From the NCBI RefSeq assembly GCF_000565015.1, contig NZ_JDFF01000012.1, positions 1 through 64,000 of the forward strand: a DNA stretch of 64,000 nt, read 5' to 3'. The DNA is from Porphyromonas catoniae ATCC 51270 (lineage in GTDB: Bacteria > Bacteroidota > Bacteroidia > Bacteroidales > Porphyromonadaceae). Shown one piece after another: positions 1 to 7,605 of the stretch (position 1 is the first letter of the stretch; every line of letters begins with the position of its first letter). Made by a program: the position numbers and the translations under genes. Below the pieces are notes generated by a model that did no database searches, was not told the origin of the DNA, and saw nothing but the letters and a program-made list of their open reading frames with translations.

Positions 1-24
1 GGTAGCCGCCGTTTTTAGGAAGAG

Positions 25-59
25 ATCGGGTGTGATTGCGCTAAGCAGTCACACCCGAT
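25..59. terminator. Inverted repeat, possible terminator
   Basis: Arms 25-39 and 45-59 pair over 15 positions with one G-U and a 5-base loop. It lies at the window edge, so it may end a gene that is outside the window. Neither side carries a long T-run (a T5 tract sits at 12-16), so termination is uncertain. Confidence 0.5.
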
Positions 60-278
60 TCTGCGTTTATAGACCTCGGGTGTGCTTGGACTGGGCTAGA
101 TTGGTAATCGGAGGGATGTGGGGAAATGGTAGGGCTGTTACACTAGCTTCGCTTCTATTACGCTGTCGAACTACCTTTGTAGCCTCTCTTACCTGCTGGT
201 TTTATCTCACACCTCTTCCTAGATCACTTTTTCTCTATTTATCAAGGTATCCCTTCTTCCTGCACCTCCTTTATTTAC

Positions 279-286
279 TATCTTTG
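279..286 (+). promoter_or_regulatory. Orphan -7 promoter box TATCTTTG
   Basis: A perfect TATCTTTG box with no convincing gene directly behind it. It may drive a long leader of the spondin-domain lipoprotein gene 340 bases downstream. Positions 395-540 between them are very purine-rich and hold no ORF that looks coding. Confidence 0.45.
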
Positions 287-581
287 CGCCTGTATAACGC
301 TTAGCTTATTCTGCTTAGGATTTTGTAAGAGGTATGAGCTATGCGCTGGCGTAGCTGGAGGAAGAGCTAGATGAAGATACAGTGGAGGAGATATTATCAA
401 AGAAGGGAAGAGTAAAGTAAGAGTAGAGTAGAGCAGAGCAAAGGAAGAGTAGAGGAGGAAGCAATGGAAGAGAAGGTTTCAAGGTAAAGGATGGTCGCAA
501 AGAGGTGCAAGGAATAGGGTGATAGAAGGGAGACTACGATAGTTACAGGGCGATGGATTACTATTGCAATGCTCTTTTGTA

Positions 582-589
582 TATATTTG
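582..589 (+). promoter_or_regulatory. Promoter box TATATTTG for the spondin-domain gene
   Basis: The box TATATTTG has a TTG at 564-566 about 15 bases upstream. A transcript from here would start near 596. That excludes the in-frame ATG at 553 and supports the start at 625. Confidence 0.6.
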
Positions 590-624
590 TTAGCTCAAAA
601 GGCTTTACTAATAATATAGATAGC

Positions 625-1827
625 ATGATGATTAAACGACTAGTGTTTGTTGCTTTTGTGGCGTTTGCCTTGGTTGGTGTGACTGCTTGTTCGAATGGGA
701 ATAAGAAGCCTGAGGAGCCACAACCCGAGGAGTTAGGTGTACGGAAGATCTTCACTATAACCGATCGTTCCGAAGAGAATGATTTTGCTTATACGGGAGT
801 CTTTAAAGGTGCTGAACGTGGAAAATCCACAACTTTTTCTTTCCCAGCTCGCAAAGGCCAAAGTCTTGTCTTTACGACGAAGTTCAGTGCAACTAAGGAC
901 TGGTTCGTAGCACCAACTATCCTTTTCCCTCTCTTTAATGAAGATGGTACACCGAATACGGGTGATCTCACCGACTACATCAGTGTTTGGGATGCTAATC
1001 TTTTCGATGTCTCGGGGCAACGTCGTCTCTACCCACCAGCCTCTCCTGTACGTGCATTTTGGGTGAAAAGTGATGAATGCCTAAAGTTCTCGCTTAGCTA
1101 TAATGAGCCTACGGGGATGTTCACTGCAACGCTTACAAATAAGACCCAAGCGGGTAAGAGTTGGAATGGTGTCTTCTCTCCTGGTGTCTATAGTGTGAAG
1201 AATGTGGATCCCAAGGAGGATCCATTTAGTGTAGATGCCTTCCGGTATTACTTTTTGCAGACTAGACCTGCCAACCCAGCATTTGAAGAGTATATTCTGT
1301 CTGGGAATTTCAGCAAGCTCTTATCGCAGGTCAAGGCTGGTACGGGGTTAAACTTCACTTTCTCAGATCCCGTTGTTGTGGTATATCAGGGTGAAGGGCA
1401 TCCGATATTCCAGCTTGGAGAAAAGGATCGTGGACAAGGAATTAAGGAGCTTATCCAGAATGGTGATGTGAAAAAGCTTGCGGGATCCCTCAGGCAAGTG
1501 AAGGGTGTCAGGCAGGTTTATACCGATCCTGTCCAGACAATGCGCTTGCCAGATGGAGCTAAGGTTTACTATGTCATTGGACTAAGGAATACGAATGACT
1601 GGTTCCTTGCCAACATTGAGCCTGTGGGAGCTACGGATGGAGGGTTCATGGGTACTCAACTCTTTGATCTAGGAGTTGCCAAGGATGAAATTCCCGGTGC
1701 TGGTGCACATCAGGGTCTCTATGGTGGTAAGCCACAGCCTGAGTCCAATCCAATAAAGCTCGTCAAGACATCCTATCCAATCCCTTCGGTTGATAAGATT
1801 ATCGAGGTTTGGCTTAAGAAGCTCTAG
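625..1827 (+). CDS. Lipoprotein with spondin-like domains
   Basis: The product is about 400 residues: a lipoprotein signal peptide with a VTAC lipobox, then a polar linker. The block at about residues 50-130 (TKDWFVAP, then DGTPNTGDLTDYISVWDA) resembles the bacterial Spondin_N family. A second block at about 170-330 carries SPGVYSV, GHPIFQLGE and GIKELIQNGD, which match the C-terminal part of that family, and then NTNDWFLANIEP, which resembles the first block again. I read this as one and a half to two spondin-type domains. The protein should be anchored in the outer membrane or periplasm; spondin domains in bacteria are poorly characterised, so no substrate is proposed. Start 625 (or the adjacent ATG at 628) is chosen because the promoter box at 582-589 lies inside the longer frame from 553. 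It is monocistronic and ends at a strong terminator. Confidence 0.7.
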   Translation: MMIKRLVFVAFVAFALVGVTACSNGNKKPEEPQPEELGVRKIFTITDRSEENDFAYTGVFKGAERGKSTTFSFPARKGQSLVFTTKFSATKDWFVAPTILFPLFNEDGTPNTGDLTDYISVWDANLFDVSGQRRLYPPASPVRAFWVKSDECLKFSLSYNEPTGMFTATLTNKTQAGKSWNGVFSPGVYSVKNVDPKEDPFSVDAFRYYFLQTRPANPAFEEYILSGNFSKLLSQVKAGTGLNFTFSDPVVVVYQGEGHPIFQLGEKDRGQGIKELIQNGDVKKLAGSLRQVKGVRQVYTDPVQTMRLPDGAKVYYVIGLRNTNDWFLANIEPVGATDGGFMGTQLFDLGVAKDEIPGAGAHQGLYGGKPQPESNPIKLVKTSYPIPSVDKIIEVWLKKL

Positions 1828-1973
1828 TATTGAGCTGAAAGGACTCTACTACTTCCGCTGGGAAGGCTGTTATTCTTCTCTATCCTGAACTATAAACCTA
1901 GAGAAGGTCTAGAACTGATGAATAACCAGCACTTCTTCTCTGCCTAGCAATCCCAGCTCTATTGATTAAGTAC

Positions 1974-2009
1974 AACACCCCCGACCAGCAATGGCTGGTC
2001 GGGGGTGTT
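1974..2009. terminator. Bidirectional terminator
   Basis: A perfect 16-bp stem (1974-1989 with 1994-2009) closes a 4-base loop and is flanked by T-rich sequence on the right. It lies between convergent genes and can serve both. Confidence 0.85.
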
Positions 2010-2029
2010 TGCTTTTGGGGGTGGAGAGG

Positions 2030-2509
2030 TTAAATACCTATTCCTCCTCCGCCTGGGGTTAGGCCGGAGTCACCACCGGGCTTGGGCTTCTTGGGCTTAG
2101 CTTTATCACTGGGTTTGGGAGAGGGGCCTTGATCAAAGGTTGCTCCAGCAAGAGCATCCTTGAAGCCTTTGCGGATGCGTAGCCCAACACGTGGAGCACG
2201 GATGAGCCCAACGTTAAAGTCCTTGACATTCTCGACGGGCTTTGAGCCGTAGGTGAGCTGGAAGATGCCTAGCTCACCACAGTCCACGGTGTGTCCGAGG
2301 GCAAGGAGCTGAGGTATAACCTCCGTCAGACGCGAGAGCACAGCCTTGACATCGGTCTTACCGACTGTGGTATTCTCGGCAAGGAGCTTGCAGAGGTCGT
2401 CGAAGGAGACCTTGCTGTGGACGATGGGCTGTACGCTGAAGACCTTCTTGCCTTTGAGCTTACCGACGGTGGCAACATGCTCAAATAGGTGGAATTTTAG
2501 TACAGGCAT
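2030..2509 (-). CDS. HU-related DNA-binding protein
   Basis: A 159-residue protein of the HU/IHF-related type found in Bacteroidota. Residues 1-120 hold the HU-like fold: FHLFEHV near the start, then FDDLCKLLAENTTVGKTDVKAVLSRL, the helix pair that dimerises, then GELGIFQLTYGS. It is followed by a basic Lys/Pro-rich linker and a glycine-rich end, PGGDSG...GGGGIGI. Such proteins are expected to bend or coat DNA. A second member is at 51968-52441 and ends in nearly the same peptide. The ATG is only 28 bases from an array of five palindromes with a 22-bp period (2537-2636), so that array must lie in its promoter region. No clear TANNTTTG box was found for it. Confidence 0.8.
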   Translation of the reverse strand: MPVLKFHLFEHVATVGKLKGKKVFSVQPIVHSKVSFDDLCKLLAENTTVGKTDVKAVLSRLTEVIPQLLALGHTVDCGELGIFQLTYGSKPVENVKDFNVGLIRAPRVGLRIRKGFKDALAGATFDQGPSPKPSDKAKPKKPKPGGDSGLTPGGGGIGI

Positions 2510-2536
2510 AGCTGTGTAGTAGAGGCCTGGGAAATA

Positions 2537-2636
2537 CTCCTATAGGGTAACTTTATTTCTCCTATAGGACAAATATTTTTCTCCTATAGGGCAAAAGAAA
2601 TTCTCCTATAGGATAAATGAGTTTACCCTATAGGAG
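2537..2636. repeat. Array C: five CCTATAGG palindromes, exact 22-bp period
   Basis: The 8-bp palindrome CCTATAGG starts at 2539, 2561, 2583, 2605 and 2627, exactly 22 bp apart. The flanks give orientation: the first four copies read CTCCTATAGG and the last reads CCTATAGGAG, so it is four direct units plus one inverted unit. Spacers are AT-rich and differ. The array is immediately upstream of the HU-related gene on the minus strand. Confidence 0.95.
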
Positions 2637-2673
2637 AAATTACTTCAGGGTAAATGAGCTTTCCCTTAGCCCC

Positions 2674-2710
2674 GTGGGACTTGCACCCACGAGCCGTCCT
2701 TTATCGGCTC
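2674..2710 (-). other. Two abutting hairpins resembling a tRNA 3' half
   Basis: Hairpin GTGGG-TGCAAGT-CCCAC (minus strand; 2674-2690) has the 5-bp stem and 7-base loop of a T-arm. It abuts a 6-bp stem with an 8-base loop (2691-2710) that could be a variable arm. No matching 5' acceptor strand or anticodon arm was found on the minus strand up to about 2760, so it is not an intact tRNA. It could be a tRNA remnant, an old attachment site, or chance. Confidence 0.25.
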
Positions 2711-2884
2711 TGTTTAAGGATTAATAGTAAGCTGTGTTTATGTCGTTATCCTTCACCACCTTCTCCCCAGTCGTCAACCCCTATCTCTGCGGAGAACTCG
2801 ATCAGGAGGTTCAGAGGCTGATCTATGCGGATGATTTCGGCTATTGGCTGCTGATATATTTCCTTTTTCATTGCTTGAGAGGAT

Positions 2885-4915
2885 TTACTGGAACTTGCGG
2901 AAGAGATACACAGGATAGTATACTACTTGATGGGTCCAACCCCCACTACTGTAGTGGACGCGAGCTTTTGGGCCTGAACCAGTGAATACCCCACCCTTGA
3001 TATAATCAAGACCACCCAAGCGCAGGCTTCTATCAGGTCCAAAAGTAGCACAGGCCAAGTTGTTATAAAGAATAGCTGCATCATTGTTGTTTCTTCCAAG
3101 TGTTAGCTCCTCTGCCCAAAGGTGTAGCCTGTCGATGGCATGAAGTTCAATTTCCTGGATATCAGGGCGGTGAGGAACCCCTTCATAGTGAATGTTAATA
3201 CGGACTTTAGCACTGTAAGCAGGGATTGTACGAGAGGTTGTTACCGAAGACCAGTTTATCTTATTCTTAACATCTTCAGCTGTCGTAAACTCAGGATTGG
3301 CTCCGACATACTTGCACTTGATTGTCATCATGTGCGTAGTATAGTCATACTTATAGTAGAAGGCATACCGCTTATTCTCTGAGATCTCAGGAAGGAAAGC
3401 TGCTCGATACAGTTGATTAACGTATCCATCTGTGAACCAATACCAGCTACCTGCTGTAGGAAGAGCTGGCAATGGTCTAGTCAGCTCCCCTGCTATAAGC
3501 TCCTTTGTGATCTTATCATTTGCAAGAGGGTTAAAGCATAGAGTGTATACCTCGTAGGTATTACCAGATTGCTCATAAGACTTAATATTGGGTACACCAA
3601 ACAAGCCCTTATAATCTCCTATTTGAACTGGAGAATTGACCCAGTTTGCGGTGAACACGCTATTCCATTCCGCAACAGTAGGTAGATGCCACTTCACTCC
3701 AGCACCACCATTTGGATATGAATATTCTTCACCAGCTAAGATTAGGGCCTTTGAGAGGTCATTACCGCCTTCTCGCATCGTAACTTGGTAGCCATCAAAG
3801 TAGCCTACCTCTTTATTCTTGGTCGTGAAGTTCTTAGTATCTTCGGGGGCAAAATCATCCCAGTTGGTTAGGAAGCCTGTTCCATCTTTATTCACCGCAT
3901 ATTTAGACAAGTATTCTAGTGGATTACGTATCGGACGTACCGTGAGTGTCACCGAATACATGTTTCCCTCCACGTATTCGGAAGGTGATGATTTCGTGAA
4001 TAGCTTAGACACGTAGAACGCTTGGCTCGGCACATCCTTTACGATGAGATCGATCAGGTAGTTGGCGTTATCTAGCATCTCGGGGAGCCACATGAGGAAA
4101 GCCTCTGAGCTTGTAGCTCCAGCTGGTACGGTGAAATCCTTGCTGAACGAGAACTTGCGGTTAGTGTAGTACGAGGTATTATAGCGCCCTTTAAGAGGAC
4201 GATCTGTAATGGATCCACTGCCAGCATAATCCGCAACGTCTGGCACAAGACCACAGGACTGCACACCTGAGAGAGCCAATGGCTCGTTAAGCTCATTCTT
4301 GACGTGTACTTTCAGCAGGTATCCCTTAGGCTTGAACTTATTATTTGCCAACAGTTTATTCACGTATATTCCCTGCGCATCCTTTTTCAGTTCCATTTCA
4401 GGAAGAAAGTAGGGAACCTTCATGGAGAAGGTAGACGATGTTGTGGGAGTAAAGACTTTCACTTCATTATTCTCTGGTAAGGGAATTATGTCAGAATGAA
4501 TATTTCGCATAGCATAAATCCCTGCGACGAGTGTTACCTTATCATAATCATTCGGATTAAAGGTCATATCCCTTATCGTCTGCTTACAGTAAAGTTTTTT
4601 CCCATCATCTGAGACCCGCCACTTGAGCTTATCAGTGTATCCCGTTTCGAGCCTTATGCCTCTATAGGCAAGTATCTGAGTATAAACCTCTATCTCCTCT
4701 CCAGGTACGAGATTTGGCTTTACCTTACCGTTATCAAACTTGTAATTCAGGTGATCTAGAGCTTTGTACCTTTGCACCTCAGTAGATGCCGCAACATCCA
4801 AGGATAGGGAATAGTGCTTTTGCTCTTGCTCTTTCTGGGGCTGGGGTTCTCCTGCCTCTTTATTACATGAGGCAAAGAGGAGTACAGCAAAGAGCATCAT
4901 GAGTACTTTCTTCAT
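2885..4915 (-). CDS. Large lipoprotein, function unknown
   Basis: A 676-residue protein with a lipoprotein signal peptide (lipobox FASC, Cys at about 17) followed by a Gln/Glu/Pro-rich linker. The N-terminal half looks like beta-sandwich surface modules. At about residues 380-420 there is GYQVTMREGGNDLSKAL and then WHLPTVAEW, which recalls the WRLPT.AEW signature of paralogous surface domains in Bacteroidota and Fibrobacter (FISUMP-like). I do not recognise a catalytic motif. It is monocistronic. The leader is unusual: two candidate promoter boxes (5163-5170 and 5036-5043), a run of nine C on the transcript strand, and a long perfect hairpin 27 bases before the ATG, all of which suggest switched or attenuated expression. 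Confidence 0.65.
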   Translation of the reverse strand: MKKVLMMLFAVLLFASCNKEAGEPQPQKEQEQKHYSLSLDVAASTEVQRYKALDHLNYKFDNGKVKPNLVPGEEIEVYTQILAYRGIRLETGYTDKLKWRVSDDGKKLYCKQTIRDMTFNPNDYDKVTLVAGIYAMRNIHSDIIPLPENNEVKVFTPTTSSTFSMKVPYFLPEMELKKDAQGIYVNKLLANNKFKPKGYLLKVHVKNELNEPLALSGVQSCGLVPDVADYAGSGSITDRPLKGRYNTSYYTNRKFSFSKDFTVPAGATSSEAFLMWLPEMLDNANYLIDLIVKDVPSQAFYVSKLFTKSSPSEYVEGNMYSVTLTVRPIRNPLEYLSKYAVNKDGTGFLTNWDDFAPEDTKNFTTKNKEVGYFDGYQVTMREGGNDLSKALILAGEEYSYPNGGAGVKWHLPTVAEWNSVFTANWVNSPVQIGDYKGLFGVPNIKSYEQSGNTYEVYTLCFNPLANDKITKELIAGELTRPLPALPTAGSWYWFTDGYVNQLYRAAFLPEISENKRYAFYYKYDYTTHMMTIKCKYVGANPEFTTAEDVKNKINWSSVTTSRTIPAYSAKVRINIHYEGVPHRPDIQEIELHAIDRLHLWAEELTLGRNNNDAAILYNNLACATFGPDRSLRLGGLDYIKGGVFTGSGPKARVHYSSGGWTHQVVYYPVYLFRKFQ

Positions 4916-4948
4916 AATTACTAATTAATTGTGATTGTACATAACGAA

Positions 4949-4995
4949 GCAGGGACACCACATGGCGTATCGTGCCATGCAGTGTCCCTGCTTCT
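4949..4995 (-). promoter_or_regulatory. Long leader hairpin of the lipoprotein gene
   Basis: Outer arms AAGCAGGGACAC and GTGTCCCTGCTT pair over 12 bp, and inner arms ATGGC and GCCAT extend the stem. On the minus strand it lies in the 5' leader of the lipoprotein gene, with no U-run behind it, so it is more likely an RNA-stability or translation element than a terminator. On the plus strand it is followed by a T-rich stretch. Confidence 0.6.
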
Positions 4996-5026
4996 ATTCT
5001 TTGTTAAGTATTGTTTCCCGCTAGTA

Positions 5027-5043
5027 GGGGGGGGGCAAAATTA
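5027..5043 (-). promoter_or_regulatory. -7 box TAATTTTG next to a nine-C tract
   Basis: On the minus strand the box TAATTTTG (5043-5036) is followed directly by nine C residues (5035-5027), where transcription would begin. A homopolymer of this length can slip and so vary promoter spacing or leader sequence. The -33 region is weak. Confidence 0.4.
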
Positions 5044-5162
5044 TGTTAAGATTTTGACGAGCGTCAGTAAAGAAGAGACGCTGAGAAGCCTTGCCTCCCA
5101 GTATCTCTAAACTCATATATGTCTGATTACCTGCCATTACTCTTAACTAGGTCTTGCGACTG

Positions 5163-5170
5163 CAAAGGTA
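5163..5170 (-). promoter_or_regulatory. -7 box TACCTTTG, upstream promoter of the lipoprotein gene
   Basis: A consensus box on the minus strand, 248 bases from the ATG, giving a leader of about 240 bases that contains the C9 tract and the hairpin. Confidence 0.5.
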
Positions 5171-5311
5171 AAGAAATAAATTAAATACAAGTACTATATG
5201 TTTCACATTCATTGATTTGTCGTGATGGTATGGATGAGGCGTGATGCCTTCCCTCTGCTGCTGTCTTTGTGCCGATCGGGAGGCATACGTAGCTATGTGG
5301 ATAGATAAACG

Positions 5312-5319
5312 TATTTTTG
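5312..5319 (+). promoter_or_regulatory. -7 box TATTTTTG for ldhA
   Basis: The box ends 57 bases before the ATG at 5376 and lies inside the longer open frame from 5241, which argues against the upstream start. Confidence 0.55.
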
Positions 5320-5375
5320 CTCCGCAAACAGGTTTTTTCCAAGACCACTACTTTAGGTATTTAACAACGGAATTT

Positions 5376-6380
5376 ATGTCCAAAGCAACCATAGCGTTCT
5401 TCGGAACAATGCCTTATGACAAGGCGACCTTCAAGGCTGTGAATGAGCAGTACGGCTTTGATATTAAGTTTTACACAGGTAACCTCAGCCTCGATAACGT
5501 CTCACTGACGCGTGATGCTGATGCCGTCTGCGTCTTCGTTAACGACAATGTCGATGCAGAGTTGATCCTTCGGCTGAAGGAGCACGGTGTGCGTCTGATT
5601 GCCCTGCGCTGTGCAGGGTACAACAACGTGGACATCGCTGCTGCACAGCGTGCTGGTATTGCTGTGGCACGTGTACCTGCCTATTCACCACATGCCGTGG
5701 CAGAGTACGCTGTTGCGCTCATGCTCTCACTCAACCGCAAGATACAGCGTGCCTCTTGGCGTACACGTGATGGGAACTTCTCGCTCAATGGTCTGATGGG
5801 CTTCGATATGTATGGCAAGACCCTCGGTGTGATCGGTACGGGGAAAATTGCCAAGGTACTAATTGGCATCCTGAAGGGCTTCGGTATGAAGATCCTTGCC
5901 TACGACCTCTACCCCGATCATGCCTTTGCAGAGGCGAACGGCGTAGACTACGTTAGCCTCGATGAACTCTATGCAGGCTCAGACATCATCTCTCTGCACT
6001 GTCCACTCACCCCAGAGACAGAGTACCTCATCAACCGTGAGAGCATCGCGAAGATGAAGCGTGGTGTGATGATTATCAATACGGGGCGTGGGCGACTAAT
6101 CCACTCCGATGACCTTATCGAAGGGCTGAAGACAAAGCAAGTGGGCTTCGCAGGACTCGACGTTTACGAGGAGGAAGAGCCGTACTTCTACAAGGATAAG
6201 AGTGACAAGATCATTGATGATGACACGCTGGCACGTCTGCTGTCCTTCAACAACGTCATTATGACCTCGCACCAAGCCTTCTTCACTGAGGAGGCAACGC
6301 AGAATATCGCTCATACGACACTCTCTAATGTACTAGACTTCGTTGAGGGTCGTCCGCTCGTGAACGCTGTGCATGACTAG
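5376..6380 (+). CDS. ldhA: D-lactate dehydrogenase (2-hydroxyacid dehydrogenase)
   Basis: A 334-residue NAD-dependent D-2-hydroxyacid dehydrogenase, probably interconverting pyruvate and D-lactate in the cytosol during fermentation. The start (MSKATIAFFGT) matches the family N-terminus. LRCAGYNNVD, then PAYSPHAVAEYAV, precede the Rossmann nucleotide site GVIGTGKIAK at about residues 153-162. Catalytic residues lie in the expected places: Arg in NTGRGRLI, Glu in DVYEEEEP, and His in MTSHQAF. A longer frame back to 5241 exists but contains the promoter box and adds 45 residues that do not resemble the family. Monocistronic, ending at a strong bidirectional terminator. Confidence 0.88.
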   Translation: MSKATIAFFGTMPYDKATFKAVNEQYGFDIKFYTGNLSLDNVSLTRDADAVCVFVNDNVDAELILRLKEHGVRLIALRCAGYNNVDIAAAQRAGIAVARVPAYSPHAVAEYAVALMLSLNRKIQRASWRTRDGNFSLNGLMGFDMYGKTLGVIGTGKIAKVLIGILKGFGMKILAYDLYPDHAFAEANGVDYVSLDELYAGSDIISLHCPLTPETEYLINRESIAKMKRGVMIINTGRGRLIHSDDLIEGLKTKQVGFAGLDVYEEEEPYFYKDKSDKIIDDDTLARLLSFNNVIMTSHQAFFTEEATQNIAHTTLSNVLDFVEGRPLVNAVHD

Positions 6381-6407
6381 CCTCTTGGGCTAACCTATTC
6401 AACCATT

Positions 6408-6459
6408 ACTCGCCCCACCCCGACCTTACCCATCTGAGGTAAGGCGAGGTGGGGCGAGT
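6408..6459. terminator. Bidirectional terminator
   Basis: A long GC-rich hairpin (arms about 6408-6430 and 6437-6459, with small mismatches) between convergent ldhA and the methyltransferase gene, followed by CTTTCTT on the plus side. Confidence 0.8.
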
Positions 6460-6479
6460 GCTTTCTTATGGATTGCCTG

Positions 6480-7307
6480 CTAAAGCTCGAAGGTAAAGAT
6501 GGAGGTATTCAGCCGTATCTTTTGATTTAGGCGCATGAGCTTCGCCACCCACCAGACCTCAGCCATGAGGTCTATGATCGGTGTCTTGCGGATGAAGCGA
6601 GCCGATGGTACGAGCCGTAGGATGTCTGCCTCGGAGTCAACCCCCTCGGCGAAGTTCGCCTCCATGTGCTTCAGTGTGTCGTGTTGTCTGGAGCGTTTCG
6701 CCCATGCACGGCTTAGTGCGTCGAAGATAACGGTGCATCTACCCGCGAAGGCCTCATGTAGATGCGTCAGAGCCTGCTGGATCTCGATCTGATTGAGGTA
6801 GGCAAAGACACCCTCAATGCAGACGATGACGTGCGTCTCGGCATCCAGCTCGGTAGCAATGGTCTTGATCCATGCCTCGTCGAGGAGGTTACCCCCGATC
6901 ATATCTTTTGCCTCCTTGAAGAGCTGTTGCCGAACCTGAATGACGTTGGGGAAGTCCATATCGAAGTGCCGGGCTCCGTACGTGCGGTCAGCGATGCGTT
7001 CGCCTCGGGTATCTAGCCCGCAGCCTGCATTGATCGTGACAAATCGTTTACCTGCTGCGTGCAAAGCCTCCGCTTGTCGTACGACCTCCGCATCGAAGTA
7101 ACGGGCTCTGACGAGACAGCCATAGTAGCTAGGGCTCTTCTTCGGGGAGAACTTCTCTTGGTCGTAGCGGATTTTTTGGTACAGCTCCTCGGCGAGTTTA
7201 TCGTTGAGAATAGGCTTCTTACTACGGCAGTCGAGTGCGCGCATCGCTAGTGGGATTACAAGGGTCTCTTGGACTGCACCAAGCCCCTCGAGATTGATCT
7301 GTTCCAT
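6480..7307 (-). CDS. Class I SAM-dependent methyltransferase, LCM family
   Basis: A 275-residue protein of the leucine carboxyl methyltransferase-like family (the group annotated as polyketide-type O-methyltransferases). The order of motifs fits: VIPLAMRALDCRSKKPILNDKLA near the start, YFD then AGCGLDTRGER as the SAM-binding loop (about residues 94-104), DMDFPNVI for the acidic ribose contact, and VICIEGVFAYL after it. The substrate is not evident. It has its own promoter and terminator and is divergent from pfp across a region holding palindrome array D. Confidence 0.78.
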   Translation of the reverse strand: MEQINLEGLGAVQETLVIPLAMRALDCRSKKPILNDKLAEELYQKIRYDQEKFSPKKSPSYYGCLVRARYFDAEVVRQAEALHAAGKRFVTINAGCGLDTRGERIADRTYGARHFDMDFPNVIQVRQQLFKEAKDMIGGNLLDEAWIKTIATELDAETHVIVCIEGVFAYLNQIEIQQALTHLHEAFAGRCTVIFDALSRAWAKRSRQHDTLKHMEANFAEGVDSEADILRLVPSARFIRKTPIIDLMAEVWWVAKLMRLNQKIRLNTSIFTFEL

Positions 7308-7340
7308 ATTTAATAATGGTGTTATTTATGACTTACGTCA

Positions 7341-7348
7341 CAAAGCTA
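7341..7348 (-). promoter_or_regulatory. -7 box TAGCTTTG for the methyltransferase gene
   Basis: The box ends 34 bases from the ATG on the minus strand. Array D begins 30 bases upstream of it, where the -33 region and upstream contacts would be. Confidence 0.6.
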
Positions 7349-7377
7349 CTATTTCTCTATTAACTCCGTTTGGATAC

Positions 7378-7429
7378 CTCTAGAGTTTTCAGTCGAGAGC
7401 TCTAGAGCTTTTGCTTGGAAGCTCTAGAG
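7378..7429. repeat. Array D: three CTCTAGAG palindromes, exact 22-bp period
   Basis: CTCTAGAG starts at 7378, 7400 and 7422. The second and third copies extend to GCTCTAGAG. The period equals that of array C but the unit sequence is unrelated. It lies between the divergent methyltransferase and pfp genes. No further CTCTAGAG copy was found one period to either side. Confidence 0.9.
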
Positions 7430-7605
7430 ACTCTAACCCGAAAGTACTCTGTTTCTCCTCCGCTAGAACTTGGTTTAGGGTGACAGATAGACCTCTATCT
7501 TCCTCTGTAAAAGGGCAAAGGAAGGACACGGAAGGCATATATGAAGAAATTTTAAGATATTTGTGCTGAGAATTTGCGACATAATCCAAAAGAATACTTA
7601 ATTAA

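Noticed and set aside
32-304. 90-codon open frame at the left edge
   Set aside because: It starts inside a hairpin, has no family resemblance and overlaps the promoter box at 279.
395-540. Purine-rich tract as another 23-bp array
   Set aside because: Short AGAGTAGAG-like repeats are present but no fixed period could be followed.
2674-2710. tRNA gene on the minus strand
   Set aside because: Only a T-arm-like and a variable-arm-like hairpin are present; no acceptor 5' strand or anticodon arm.
2734-2985. 83-codon plus-strand frame overlapping the end of the large lipoprotein gene
   Set aside because: It shares its 3' third with the lipoprotein gene on the other strand and the rest lacks coding character.
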